From Morchella semilibera (lineage: Eukaryota > Ascomycota > Pezizomycetes > Pezizales > Morchellaceae), in assembly GCA_009192285.1 (NCBI GenBank), contig WBVU01000019.1:827379-891378 (forward strand): a stretch of 64,000 nt of DNA, written 5' to 3'. Under the pieces are notes generated by a model, which was not told the origin of the DNA, did not search any database, and was given only the letters and a program-made list of their open reading frames with translations. Shown here piece by piece: positions 1 to 11,299 of this stretch (the first letter of the stretch is position 1; each line of letters opens with the position of its first letter). A program made the position numbers and the translations under genes.

Positions 1-2040
1 TCCAGGTTGTCAATCGTAAAGATGTTTACCCGCGGTACCATGGTGGGCTACAACTTCCCTCATGACTGTAGAACCCTCAAGATTGCCTACATGTAGCGCC
101 AGTACTACCATACTTTCCATGTGATGCGATAGAGCCTACGGTACTCTATCCCTAACACTGGCTAAGGTTGACTGTCCCTGCCACAGAGTCCCACACCCCA
201 GCCCCCCCCCCTCACTCAAGACCAGCACACACTTACTGCTTGGTCCCCCGAAAAGGACATGCAAGGATCATTGTCGCCCCTCCGGTTACTAACATGTAGC
301 TACAGAAGCAAAAAAGGGGGTGTGACAGAAGCTTATAACCTTTCAACCAGACAAGATATCAAAAATCTGTGGAAATCAAGTTGTAGGTTTTGATATCTTG
401 TCTGGTGGGGGGGGGGTTGTCTCGAACTAGTGGGTTGGGTGGAGGGGGGGGGGAGTACTCAACCTCGCGATCGACGGTATTAAAGACGTCGAAACAAAGT
501 GTGGCTAATGCTAAGTGGTCTCAATAGAGATTTTAGGCCAAGAATCAATTTTGAGAAATGCTGTTTGCCGACCCCAACATGCTACCTCTGAAGAAGCTTT
601 TCATAGAGCTGTTCACCACATCTTTCCTGGGGTCATTACAAGAGTTTCTATTTTATTACGCGGGAGTAGGTATAAGTAAAGCTTTAAAAACTGGCGCGGG
701 GCATATATATAGATACCTGGACCCATATTAAGGGCAACCAAAGCTGAGTTGTGGTTTCTGGCTTCCTACTTAGTTTAGACCGGTAAGGGGCGGACTAAAG
801 TTTTTCAAAAGGTTCACAAAACTTGTAACCTGGTTTAGTCTGTTGTTTCTAACCTGTACGGACTAGAGAGAATTCAACCGCAACAGCACCTACCCACATT
901 TGTCTATTACAGTCTATTGAATTTTTGGGGGTATTCAAATCGACTTCAGGACTCCAACTCAGCTTTGATTGCCAGGCTCAGCTAGCCGGAGTGGCCATAC
1001 TAGGTATCACAAGCAAAGAAACTTACCAATTGGGTTTCGTGTTTCATTTTGGGAGCTGGATAAATAACATTGAAGAGTAGGCCGACCCCGGAACTTTTAG
1101 AGGTCAGCAATTTTACGAACACATACACCCATTGCGCGGATGTGCAGGCGTTCTCTCTTGAAAAATCAAGGCACCACGCGTACGCTTCCAATATATATCT
1201 CAATTTTTCTCTAGCTATTTTAATTTACGGGACAGGTGCATCAGCCGCCACCAAATCTCAAATCTCGTGTGGGATCCGGCATATTGAGTTCCACCATAGC
1301 AAGCTGCCATTGTACTTTCTGAATTTTCAAGTTTAGGACGGTTGCCACCCAACTTTTGAAAATTTGGCAAGTACTGCCCTTAAGCTTCCCCACAAAAAAC
1401 TACGCTAACCGCAGAATGAGTTCAGTAACTGGCCAAAATTAATGGCTACCAGGGTGAAAACCCCGTTTCAACAACCCTTTCTAAAAGTGTTAAAACAAAA
1501 ACTATATTCCCACCAAGACAATCTTTTGTTAAATTTTAATAAGAGCCTGTTCGGTAGTCACCAGAATCCATTGATTATAGGAATTCGATATATATCGAAA
1601 TCCGTGGACTGTCCACAATCCATGGATTGCCGTTATCATGAGTGTTCGATAGATAACAGTACAGTAGTTAATACAGAATCCATAGATTATGGACAATAAA
1701 ATAATCATCTCGGCAGGTGTTTTTTTGAAGATTGATATGCAAGCCGCTCACTCATAGCCACAACTCCGCTCATTCACAACCAACGATGTGCGATACTGAA
1801 CCTATTCTCAACCCACAAACTCTGTGTCGGTTTGCGCTTACTGCTGAATATGAATCAAGCCGTTTAAACAAGCGGGTTTCTCGTACTTCGAGTTGAAAGA
1901 GAAAGAAGGGTCCTTCCCCACATCGTGGCGCAACTGGGAAGGTGCTGTTCCAGAAATCTATAGTCCCGGTTTTTGGTGTGGATAGCCCGCCAAGAGCTCA
2001 ACTGGGCCTGGGAAGCGGCACTTTAGCCAGGACCGTTTGT
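1..2040. other. Gene-free stretch
   Basis: I see no convincing gene here. Reading frames are short, low in complexity and lack splice-supported partners. The stretch holds G-rich runs near 405-450 and a hairpin repeat fragment at 331-406. One copy of the palindrome TACATGTA lies at about 88. Confidence 0.5.
331..406. repeat. Hairpin repeat fragment (AACCAGACAAGATATC family)
   Basis: The left arm (about 331-368) carries GCTTATAACC and AACCAGACAAGATATC. The right arm (387-406) is the inverted copy, ending TTGTCTGGT. The same arms recur at 2469-2742 and 14917-15050, so this is a fragment of a dispersed inverted-repeat family. It is immediately followed by a long G run. Confidence 0.7.
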
Positions 2041-2082
2041 GGGGGGGTTTTTTTTTTTTTTTTTTTTTTTGGGGGGGGGGGG
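2041..2082. repeat. Compound homopolymer tract G7-T23-G12
   Basis: Seven G, then about 23 T, then about 12 G, directly upstream of the MITE at 2115. The run lengths may include sequencing or assembly error. Confidence 0.8.
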
Positions 2083-2114
2083 CTATGAATGCGCGAGTGC
2101 TTAGATTAATACTA

Positions 2115-2463
2115 TATGGTGCGGTAAACGTGTCAAAAGTAATTTTACCAACGGTGGTAAATTATTTTACCACCGGTGGTGAAAATAATACCAGCATTTA
2201 TACCTCAAAATGGATAATAGCACAGACCTTTTCGCCAAAAGGGGCTATATAATGTAGTATATATGAACATTGTCCACCGGTGGGAATTTCACCAACAGTA
2301 GTAGGCCATTTTACCACCGGTGTGAAACTGTTATAATGCAGAATAAAGACTGAAAGTCAGCATTTATACTGGAACAAGGACTGAAATTCAGCGCTTATAC
2401 CACCGGTGGTAAATAATTTACCACCGTTGGTGAAATTACTTTTGACACATTTACCGCTCCATA
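2115..2463. mobile_element. MITE A with long TIRs and ACCACCGGTGGT palindromes
   Basis: Imperfect terminal inverted repeats of about 65 bases start TATGG(T/A)GCGGTAAA at each end and share the stretch GTGTCAAAAGTAAT. TA flanks suggest a Tc1/mariner- or pogo-type target. The interior and arms carry repeated palindromes of the type TTTACCACCGGTGGTAAA (around 2146, 2168, 2275, 2313, 2400 and 2418, some degenerate). There is no coding capacity. It ends six bases before MITE B. Confidence 0.75.
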
Positions 2464-2468
2464 ATTCG

Positions 2469-2742
2469 TATGGAGCGCATCTTAAAGGTGACAACGAATT
2501 TCGAGTAAAACGCTTATAACTTTTTAACCAGACAAGATATCAAAAATCTAACACACAAAAATGTAGCGATAATAAAAAGAACATTTTTGTGTGTTAGATT
2601 TTTGATATCTTGTCTGGTTAAAAAGTTATAAGCGTAAAAAAGAACATTTTTGTGTGTTAGATTTTTGATATCTTGTCTGGTTAAGGGGTTATAAGCGTTT
2701 TACTCGAAATTCGTTGTCACCTTTAAGATGCGCTGCACCATA
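2469..2742. mobile_element. MITE B, near-complete palindrome with duplicated right arm
   Basis: Inverted repeats of about 95 bases start TATGG-GC and contain CTTAAAGGTGACAACG, CGCTTATAAC, AACCAGACAAGATATC and CTAACACACAAAAATG in order. The inner half of the right arm is present twice in tandem (about 2580-2634 and 2638-2698), so one arm is duplicated. Its outer ends match those of the element at 14704-15082. There is no ORF. TA flanks are seen at both ends. Confidence 0.8.
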
Positions 2743-2879
2743 CATGTAGATATGGAGCTATAGCTATGAAATCCCCTAATAGCATCTAATAAAACCCATA
2801 AATCTCATAAAACTCAACTCTTAAGGTACTCAAAGTGACTCCCCAGGTAAGTGTGGGAATTAGGTGCTGGGCGCTCCCT

Positions 2880-2950
2880 CCGTGCGGCGCGTCTTAACTG
2901 TATTTCAGCTGGAGCAATCTCTTATGGCTATAAGCGAGGAAAACTGCTGC
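2880..2950. repeat. Fragment related to the 14.7-kb MITE
   Basis: GTGCGGCGCGTCTTAA followed by TTTCAGCTGGAGCAATC matches the left end of the element at 14704 (GCGGCGCGTCTTAAAGG, then CTCAGCTGGAACAATC). It is a truncated, one-ended copy. Confidence 0.55.
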
Positions 2951-5817
2951 GATACCCGGTGGTGGAGCGTTTAGGCTCAATCAACTTTTTGTACCAAGAG
3001 AAAAATATCAAGAAAACATGCAGCCAAGTGACGAAATTAGGAATCGAAGTCAGATCCTGTTGCAATCTTATGTCTGATCATAATCTCGTCGGCTTTAGCA
3101 TCTCTTCGCCTAGATTTTTTTTCTTTTAACGGGAGCTTAAACGCTCTAATGTCTATGTACAGAGTCTGGCGAAAGTCAACACTAAAAGACCTTTCAAGGG
3201 CCAATATGCAATGGGACTATCGGGTCACGGAAAACCCATAATTCTACCAGACTCTGTATAGAGTAGGTGTGGACCCGTAGGATCAAGGTCAAGGGCTGGG
3301 TGGTCATATGAATCCTCGGATACGGGTTGGATTGGACTCATTAGAATGTGCGCTAAAGTCAACTCCTGCTTACTTGTGCATTGTTGCAAGTGGAAATAAG
3401 CTATCTGTTTCCACTTGCAACAATGCATAAATAAATCGATCGACGCGTGTCGCAAATGTACTACGGGTGTAGGGGGGCACCTTTTCGACACACCCCTTGC
3501 CAATAGGGTTAAAATCGCTCCAGTGAAGCTAGCCAGTGTCTCCGCCAACATTAATTAATACAAAAAAAGAAAACACGCGGCTAAAGTGAGGGGCAAATAA
3601 ATACCCAAGGGTATCCTATCTTCATCGTTGTCCTTCTATCCTCTCCTTCCCAAACACGAAACAACGCACGATAAACGACTACGCCGAATTAAACAAATAA
3701 AAAGAGTCAAATACCACGCAAACAAGGTGAGCATCTGAAAACCATGGAATCGTATACTAAAATATAAGATGGATGTGTTTTGGACTATGGACGCTTCAAT
3801 GTTCTGGATTGCAATGAATGCTGGGTGGCCGAAAGATTCATAGGGATATAACTGGTTACCGCAACATACATTCGCCATTACCAGGCTTGTTAATGGAGTT
3901 GGATAGCTAGTTCTTTTTGGAGATTTGTATGGTATACCCAAATCACCTACATTTGTGACTACATTGTTGACCAAGAGCCTTCTTTTATAGTGAAAAGCTT
4001 CAAATTATATCGGATGAATCGGACCGATACCCCTGACGATCCATGAAAGTGACTCGCTACATCGTCTTATTTAAGATAGTGAGGGATCGGTGCCCATTAT
4101 TAGTGCTTTAGCAATCAGTCATCTTATCGCATTTACTCCTGCCTTCCTCTTGATAAAGGAAAGAAATTTGACTTTGTAAGTTGTGGCTATGCAAGGTTGC
4201 ATTCCCCCTACCAAGACTAATTGATAGTCTATCTTCCTACTAGTCCGGCGTTGAACATACCGAGCTATACCCGAAGACCGAAACCCCAGGCTAGATGATA
4301 GATCAACCAAACCCCGCCCCCCCAGCTATATCCTTTATCTAGCGACAAACGGCTACTGCTAGATTGATACTATATATACGGATTATGTTAGAAAGCGAGC
4401 TATATCACCTACCAGCCGTTGTTTCCTAGCCCAAGCCGTGGTGGTACCTAATATGTACTACCGTTGGGTTTTCTAAGATTGTTAGACACTGATTGGCTGA
4501 GAGCGATAGGGGCGGTTTGGTAAGCCCAACCCCAGCACTAGTGGCATGCCATGAAAACTCGGGGATATGAATTTGGGGGGGGTGGGACAGGAGAGGACTT
4601 TGGGGGGCGGGGGGAGGTAGGTGGGAGTGGGAGGGGTTTTGGGGCGGGAGGGGAGGGGTGTATGTAACTCGAGGTAGGACTTGATATCCACCACTCGCTC
4701 GCGGTCGCGAGGTGGCTACTGCTAGTGTCTGTGTACTAACTATTCGTGTAAGGGGGGTAGTGTTTGGGTCGATAACTGCCACGTCAGGCCAAACAGAACA
4801 GGGGTATTTTATCTTATCTGATTCTTCGGACTTTAGGCAAACCCCCGGCACAGCTCCGAAGACAACCTATTCCCGTCCGAGCATTTCTTGGAACGACAGG
4901 GAGGACCGGGCCGTACTGCACTCGCAGGGGCTGGGGTATCATTACCAGCCACAGGTACCCCCAACTTTCGCTATACTTCGCCCACCTACTCCAGAAGGGA
5001 ATCCAGATTTTGACACTCCAATGGCATGGGCATGCAGTGATGGTTGACATCCCGATGCTAATGACCGAGCCCGGCAGAAAGTTTCCCAGTTACCACACGT
5101 GGCGCGACGCTTGTCATCTTGATCCCGAAAATAATATTTAGACTGTAGCACTAGTCCGGGCTACAATATTACTCGATATATTTTGACTAGGAAAGCTTTG
5201 CCTCAGTTCGGGGGAAATCATTTTGTTAGCTACCTGAGTTGACCTCTGCAAGCGCTCAGGCCTCTCAAGAGGGTGAGTTAGGCAGCAGCCTCAAAATATT
5301 ACTCCGCCCCCCCACCTGCATGAGTTTCTTCGATTTGAATTTACTGGTTCTTGGTCCAGATTGAAATTTCATGCATACATATTGACAGGGTTGTTACCGC
5401 CCAAGAAAAAAAGGAAAAAAAAAAAGAACTGCACAAAGGAGCCGAATGGGAAGGAAGGGAAGAAAAATCAACTAAAAAGCGGGTCGGATGCATATACTTC
5501 CTAATTCTGGTGGCGATGGGAGTGAGGCCGAGAGAACTGAGAGTGTAGGAGGGAAGGACGGACAGCAATCGTCTGAAATCCCGAATGAACACGCTAACTA
5601 GAAAACAGAAAAGTAACAATAGCGAAGTTTCTATTCGAGCGGAAACATTGTCTTTATTCACTGAGATGTGGGGACTTTCAATGTGACGGAAAGAAGTATA
5701 ATAAAATATATTTCAACAGCATCACTCACACAGATTGGCAGACAACAAAGGATACTGAAGCTATAAGAAATGAAACTCAAACATTTTACCCCTAACTAGT
5801 TTCTCTGCCGGGGGCGA
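2951..5817. other. Gene-poor stretch with one perfect hairpin
   Basis: I see no supported gene. An open frame at 4712-5047 (+) has protein-like composition but lacks an ATG near its start. Purine/pyrimidine-rich tracts (4565-4660, 5405-5470) create false long frames. A perfect 20-bp hairpin sits at 3377-3427. Confidence 0.45.
3377..3427. repeat. Perfect 20-bp hairpin
   Basis: TGCATTGTTGCAAGTGGAAA at 3377-3396 is followed by an 11-base loop and its exact inverted copy at 3408-3427. It is not followed by a T run in a terminator-like way. I infer a small foldback repeat. Confidence 0.8.
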
Positions 5818-6616
5818 TTAAGCCCCCAAGGGGCGGTTAATAGGAGCACCGCGTGGGATCTTCTGTTCATGGCATGTTCGAAGATGGCAGATGATGTTAT
5901 GTCTCCTGCTAAAACCCTTTTGACCATGCCGTTTTTGTTCGCAATTGTCAAAGCAGTCGAGAAGTCCTCTATCATTCTTAACTTTTCGATAGCCATCCAG
6001 CGCCCAGAAATCGTTTGGCATCCGAACAGCCTGTGGGGCGCTTTTCACAGACTCGTTCCGATTCGAGCGGGGCCCTCCACTTTCCACCTGCCTTTGTGCA
6101 TCGGCGAAAGCAGGAGTGGGCTCTGTGTTTGCTACTTGGATAATGACATGAGCCTCCCTATTGGACTGGGCATGGTTGCTCCCAAAGGTTAGGGGCTGGG
6201 ATACAGCCCTCGCTTGACAGTATATGCATATTTGATCATAAAAGCTGGTCCAGAGCATGTTAGGATGGTAACCAATATAGAATTCGTATAGGGCACGAAG
6301 TTTGAGTAATACCTCTCACCGACCGGGCCGCCCACACACCCACAGAAAACTTGTGATTCAATGTATTTGTTGCCAACGTACCGAGGAGCAAAAGGAGTTG
6401 ATGGGAGATTATGAAAGGGGGGGGTTTTAAGAGGGTGGTTGCTGGATTCGGAGGCTTGTCGGCATAGGGGCACATATCCGCCGGCCATGCCGCCGGCCAT
6501 GAGGGGGGACTGCCATTATATGGCGAGGGGTTATCTGCTGGGGGATATTCGTTGGCAAAGTTAATGGTTTGTAGGTGTTGACGTGCAACACTGTTTTTAT
6601 CCGTTGAAGTCATCAT
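5818..6616 (-). pseudogene. C2H2-like zinc-finger protein, copy 1 (frameshift in C8 run)
   Basis: Unnamed paralog of the genes at 36312-37077 and 49479-50057. The C-terminal exon (about 6244-5818) encodes a noncanonical finger: CFDNC, 18 residues, H, LRTC, H, with the tail QKIPRGAP. An N-terminal exon starts at ATG 6616 (MMTSTDKNS). Its protein-like frame changes at the C8 run at 6417-6424: one added base would join it to the downstream frame reading FHNLPSTPFAPRYVG. A plausible intron spans 6245-6339 (GTGTGT donor, CTAAC branch site at 6259-6263, CAG acceptor). The finger motif resembles fungal GFSRxxNLxxHxRxxH zinc fingers, so a DNA-binding role is inferred. It is either a frameshifted pseudogene or carries a homopolymer read error. 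Confidence 0.55.
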
Positions 6617-7671
6617 GGGATCGGAGCTATTGTCGGAATTAATTTAACGCGGATAGGTCTATGTATGCACGGTGATACATACGTTGGGTTTGCGGCGTAG
6701 CCTTCAGGGATATCATCTGGAAGCTGACTAAACATGTGGTTCATATTCGCGGAGGTTGGTAGAGGTTTTGCTAGGAATAGAGATAAGTTGACTACTTTGC
6801 AATTTGTCTTAATGTGTGAGAGAAAGGGGAGGCTTTAAATCTAAATACTATGTTTGTGTAGGTGAATGAAATCATTTTGACTACGTATCTACAACCTTAA
6901 GGAGTGCACGTGTGCCTGTAGAATATACAGGTATTGCATCTCCATACGCCTCAAATCCAAATGATTTTGCGTACATGAATGTCTAATGCTACATTTGAGA
7001 GCAAGGGCATAAAATACCTGTACTCATGATCAGGCGTTGATTAGGAACCGAGAAATTTTGGCATCTACCACCCCACTGAAATTCTCAGGACTCTACTAAT
7101 ACATGTATGGTAGTGTTGTTGTATTGGGAAGTTTATGCTAACTATTAGCTCTGGTTGAAGTTAGTATATGCGGTCTTGGGTATCGTTGTGCTCGGCGGAG
7201 CATGTCTTAAAAAACCGATGCTTAGCCCAAAATCCCCAATTGACACAACCAGGTCGTGAAGAGTATCATTTAGTCAGATTAACAATAGATATGGAGATAA
7301 AGGTTCTCCACACTCAACGATTGCTTTTGTGTGCGGAGTACATCACGACATGTCTCTATTTGCCCCCTGACTGCGGGGTGTGTGTATGTGTACTTTCTCG
7401 TGGATAATTGGATTCGTGGAGTAGTAAAGGCGAATTGAAGCTTCCTCGCCTCCGATTGTATTTTGAACTGCTTCTACATACCCTGCTAATATCAACCCCC
7501 GATTCATCACTTCGTACTTTCACCTCTTACCGGGGTGCGGTGGGTTTCTCGTACGCCTGGATTGAGTTCGTGAAGTACCGTAGATACTCGAAAAATTCGC
7601 TAGCGAATTAATCGAATATCTACAGTAGTAGTAGAGGCGAATCGGGGCTTGGAGGGCGAAGATCATGGATT

Positions 7672-7835
7672 ACCGCAAAACTGGACAATAACGAACGGGG
7701 CCGGACTGAGACCGCAGGGTGAATACTGCCTTCTTATTTGTCAAAGGATGTTGGTCATCAATTAAGCCTCAACCGCAACCGCCAAAAGAGTAAGTTTGCA
7801 TGATTCTAATTCGTTATTGTCCAGTTTTTGCGGTA
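7672..7835. mobile_element. 164-bp MITE
   Basis: A 25-26-base terminal inverted repeat begins TACCGCAAAA and continues CTGGACAATAACGAA; the right copy has one extra A. TA at both ends suits a Tc1/mariner-type target. No ORF lies inside. I see only one copy in the window. Confidence 0.75.
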
Positions 7836-8735
7836 GTGATTAGTAGTATGATGGGGGAGCCCTTGACGCGGAGTAGTTTGAACACCTCAAGTTTGACCCG
7901 TTATAGCTCATCAACCAAAACACATATTTTTAATTTCATTGGGTAGATCAACTCATTTCTACCCTCTCTATCATTCTATCTGCTTGGATTTTCAAAATCA
8001 TTTGCTGTTGTTGAGTTATAAAAATATTTGGACTGGGACAGGTCGCTTGTATGGTCAAAAAAAGTGCTTTTCCTGGTCTTGGCGCGGAATTTGTATTATT
8101 AGTAAGCAAATTCAATGTCCGTCGATCTCAGGTAATGCCTTAGCATTTTTGGGGTGAGATTACCCTGACAAATAGAAGTGTCGCGATCAGGTAGGCAAAA
8201 CCAACGACGTAAAATTTTTTCGCTGCAAGGTAGGTTGTAATCATTCGCCAAGACACCCAGTATAAAATAGGTTAGATCAAGAACTTGCAACCCGATGGTG
8301 CCCCCGGCGCCAAGACTGCTCATGCGCGTGTGCGGCAGGCAAAAACGCGGCAATAAAGACGGGCAATAGGACTGTGGCTGTAGGTAGGGCTGTACACGAC
8401 GGAAGAACACCAATTGTACAATTGTAGGTTAACCGCGCACCGTTAACTTCATGTTATTTCTCCATAGGACCGCACCTAGTCCACAGCTTGATCTACTGCA
8501 GCATCATTCATTGGAGCGATCCTCTTCAACGCAGCTCTTGCAGGCATTCAGGTCAGGCATGGACATCTTCCCTAGATTCTAAAGCCGTTGGCACACCCCC
8601 GCAACCTGCCTCCCCCGATTGGAACAGGTCTGCTGCTATGCGTCCACTCATAGGGCGTGAGGGACTGCCTTAAATTCTGAATGGCCGGCGGGGTCTTAGC
8701 GTATCTCATCAACCCAATACTCTATTAATGTGGTT

Positions 8736-8824
8736 GTACTCCGGTGTGAAGGGTAAGTGAGTAGAACGCGGTGGTGCGGTTTGCGTTGCTACGTTCTACT
8801 CACTTACCCTTGACACCGTAGTAC
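8736..8824. repeat. 89-bp hairpin element
   Basis: Arms of about 33 bases (GTACTCCGGTGTGAAGGG at the left, followed by TAAGTGAGTAGAACG) face an inverted copy with two or three mismatches, around a 23-base loop. It looks like a foldback repeat. Confidence 0.75.
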
Positions 8825-10431
8825 AGCATGTAGAGCTAAGTTGGGCATGTCCCCGGATATAAGCACCTTCTGCGGCTATCTATATATTTAACCTAAGCCC
8901 TGAGTACACAGGTATTAAACAGAAGAGAGAGAGAAAAAAAAGGGGGGGGGAGGACGAAGGACTACCAAAGGGCCTTGGATCACATAATATCACTCGGTGA
9001 TTGGATGCACTTAAAATAATCCCGTAGCACTAATATCATGGCGTGGACCACGCTAAACACTCTAGGCCAGAGTCCTGGACTTGTAATATTCTTATTCGGA
9101 AGTGTTTTGCTGTTTCTGGCGGGAGCACCGTATACGTATATATCTGGTGGTCATTTTGAGATGAGGTTTATGCAAGTAATCGACTAGTGTTGGCAATGGT
9201 AGCAGGCGGCGTTCTTCGGGGCCCTGGGTTGGGTCAAATCAGCAGCACCAGACCCCTGGTCTCTAGGGATTGCTGTACCGCTTAGAGAGATGGACTGTTA
9301 TAATTGGCTGGAATCTGCAGTTTGCGATTCGATGTTGCCCCCGAAGTAACTGTAGTAGTACTTTCGCCACAGGTACTGAATAATGAAAACTTGGTGTATG
9401 TATAAACGAATATTAAGTTATTTATTTATTTATTTATGGTGATGATGGTAAAGTCTGCGAGGGGGGAGCATGCAGGTAAGCAGTTTTTGATATTGCGAAG
9501 TCGATATATTCATTCCTAAATTGTCCCGGCCGTGGGGAACGAAATATTTGAAATACCATCTCTTTTATAATACGGTGACATACTAAAATCATCGGATAGG
9601 CGCCAAAGTCTTTCTTTCTTTTTTTTAAATCGTTCTATAATTAGCTTACTACCTTAGGGTATAAAACATAGCAGTTTGTGTTAGGCAGATTACGTGTAAA
9701 TATCATCTAAAAGCCCTAGTTTTTGAAAGTAATAGATTTTATATACAGATGTATGGCCGTAAAGCAATTAAGCGTGTTGTTTAGGTGATCCTGAAGCTTA
9801 TATATGCTAGCACCTTAACCTTCCTTTTTAAAAAAAAAAAATCTTAGATTCCAAAGCTACACAGCTCCCACAATACTTGAAGCATAAAGGTATATTTCTT
9901 GGAATATGAGGTCATTAGAATATGACTTCCCGCAGATATTCTGGATCTGGAACGTAGGTTTTAGCTGGCCAGTGTAGCAATCAACTAATCAACTAATGGG
10001 CTTGCTTCCTTCCATGTTTCTGACGTTTAGAAACCCGAACCGACGGCCCCCCCGGGCCCCCCCTCTCTATTCAGGTTCAGACTCTGGAATCTTAATCTCT
10101 ACGAGAAGTCATGAATACTATATCCTTCAGCACTGAAAGTTAGTAGTTGCGTTTCCCTAAACCGAACTATTAATGAACTAAACAATCTCTTATGAAGTAA
10201 TAAATAAATAAAAACTAAACAATCTCTGCGTTCAGCGAGTGATATACCATGATGCACCTCCGGTTCCAAGATTTCCGCAAAGGTGTTTCCTGCTAAATCG
10301 TATCAACAAAGCCCTTCAATATTGATGAAACAAGACCGTAGCCAGGCTAATAGTCGAGCTCCTGAAACCATGGGAGACATACATTGGCAGAGCACCTTTC
10401 TCCGAGCAAATCTCTCGGAGGTAGCTTTATC

Positions 10432-10827
10432 ATGGCCACACTACTTTTTTTCTTTTCATTTTTGTTTAGTCCATTACCTGTATGCAACACACTAGCCCAA
10501 AGAAGGCCACGTCGAGCACCGATTGAAGATGGGACGAAATATCACGAAAGAAGGTTGGAAGTATCCGATATCATATCACCATGGCTGTCTCAAAGATTCG
10601 GGCTGTGGTCCTATATTCAAGACACGCACATAGGGAAGGGGCATATGGATACCAGGAGAATTACTGCGAACATTAATACAACGAAAGCACCCAAACCCAC
10701 AAGTCTGAAAAAGGGTGATATCCTTATTTTCTTATCGCCTAATATATTGCATTCTGTGGGCACTAAAATATATGACCATCTCCCCAGGGCTGAAGTACCG
10801 TTTAAGGGTGGTAATCCGCCCAAATAG
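10432..10827 (+). CDS. Candidate small secreted protein, 131 aa
   Basis: An ATG at 10432 opens a 131-residue frame. Its first 23 residues form a signal-peptide-like segment (MATLLFFFSFLFSPLPVCNT, then LAQ, probable cleavage after LA). The mature part is basic and polar (QRRPRRAPIEDG) and has no cysteine and no membrane segment. I do not recognise the family. The frame extends upstream to 10384, but the hydrophobic start favours the ATG at 10432. It ends 97 bases before a pogo-related MITE. Small secreted proteins beside transposons are common in plant-associated fungi, but an effector role is only inference. It could be a chance ORF. Confidence 0.4.
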   Translation: MATLLFFFSFLFSPLPVCNTLAQRRPRRAPIEDGTKYHERRLEVSDIISPWLSQRFGLWSYIQDTHIGKGHMDTRRITANINTTKAPKPTSLKKGDILIFLSPNILHSVGTKIYDHLPRAEVPFKGGNPPK

Positions 10828-10924
10828 ATCAGCATCCTTGCAGTCGAATATTCCCGGAAACTAGACCTGGAAGTAGGCCTTCGATGGAATAACACCTGAC
10901 GGGGTGCGTAAACGTAAACAAGTA

Positions 10925-11299
10925 ACGTGTTTCACCGGGAAAGCAATCATCACCGGGTAAGCAATCAACCATGACAATGAGACTTTAAAAAATTCAGATT
11001 TTGAGGCTAGGACGAATCAAGTGTCCAGAAACACCCTTTAGATGTCTTTTGAACATTTTGGATGATATTTGCTAATGTTGAGTGGTGAAGGGTGGTTGTC
11101 ATAATATATAAGTTCTTCTCCTTTTAGGTCTTCTGAAAGTACCTCCACCACACTACCCTAAGTAAATATCACCCAAAAACAAAAAAGAGCACTTCCAACA
11201 TATTTGACTTCATATTAGACTGAACTTTAGTGCTATCATCTTTCATCAACGGGACCCGGTTGCTTTCCCGGTGACGATCGCTTTCCCGGTGAAACACGT
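10925..11299. mobile_element. Non-autonomous pogo-type MITE
   Basis: TIRs start ACGTGTTTCACCGGGAAAGC at both ends, flanked by TA (10923-10924 and 11300-11301). Each end repeats CACCGGGAAAGCAA-like units about 18 bases apart. The same TIR and spacing bound the pogo element at 18646-34242 (ACGTGTTTCACCGGGGAAGC). The 375-bp interior has no transposase. Known family behaviour (pogo inserts at TA; deleted copies move in trans) supports the call. Confidence 0.85.

Larger units (their letters stand above)
6617..10431. other. Gene-poor stretch with two small inverted-repeat elements
   Basis: I see no supported gene. It holds the MITE at 7672-7835 and the hairpin at 8736-8824. TATTTATTTATTTATTTATG near 9421 and other AT-rich simple sequence explain most open frames. 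Confidence 0.5.

Noticed and set aside
1070-1336. 88-codon plus-strand frame
   Set aside because: The opposite strand is also open, composition is random-like and there is no motif.
4426-4851. Long proline-rich minus-strand frame
   Set aside because: Explained by a G-rich tract (4565-4660) that removes stops. Repetitive composition, no motif.
4712-5047. 111-codon plus-strand frame with protein-like composition
   Set aside because: It starts with GTG, has no ATG near its head and no supported upstream exon. A second short frame at 5040 looks equally protein-like, so I cannot build a gene.
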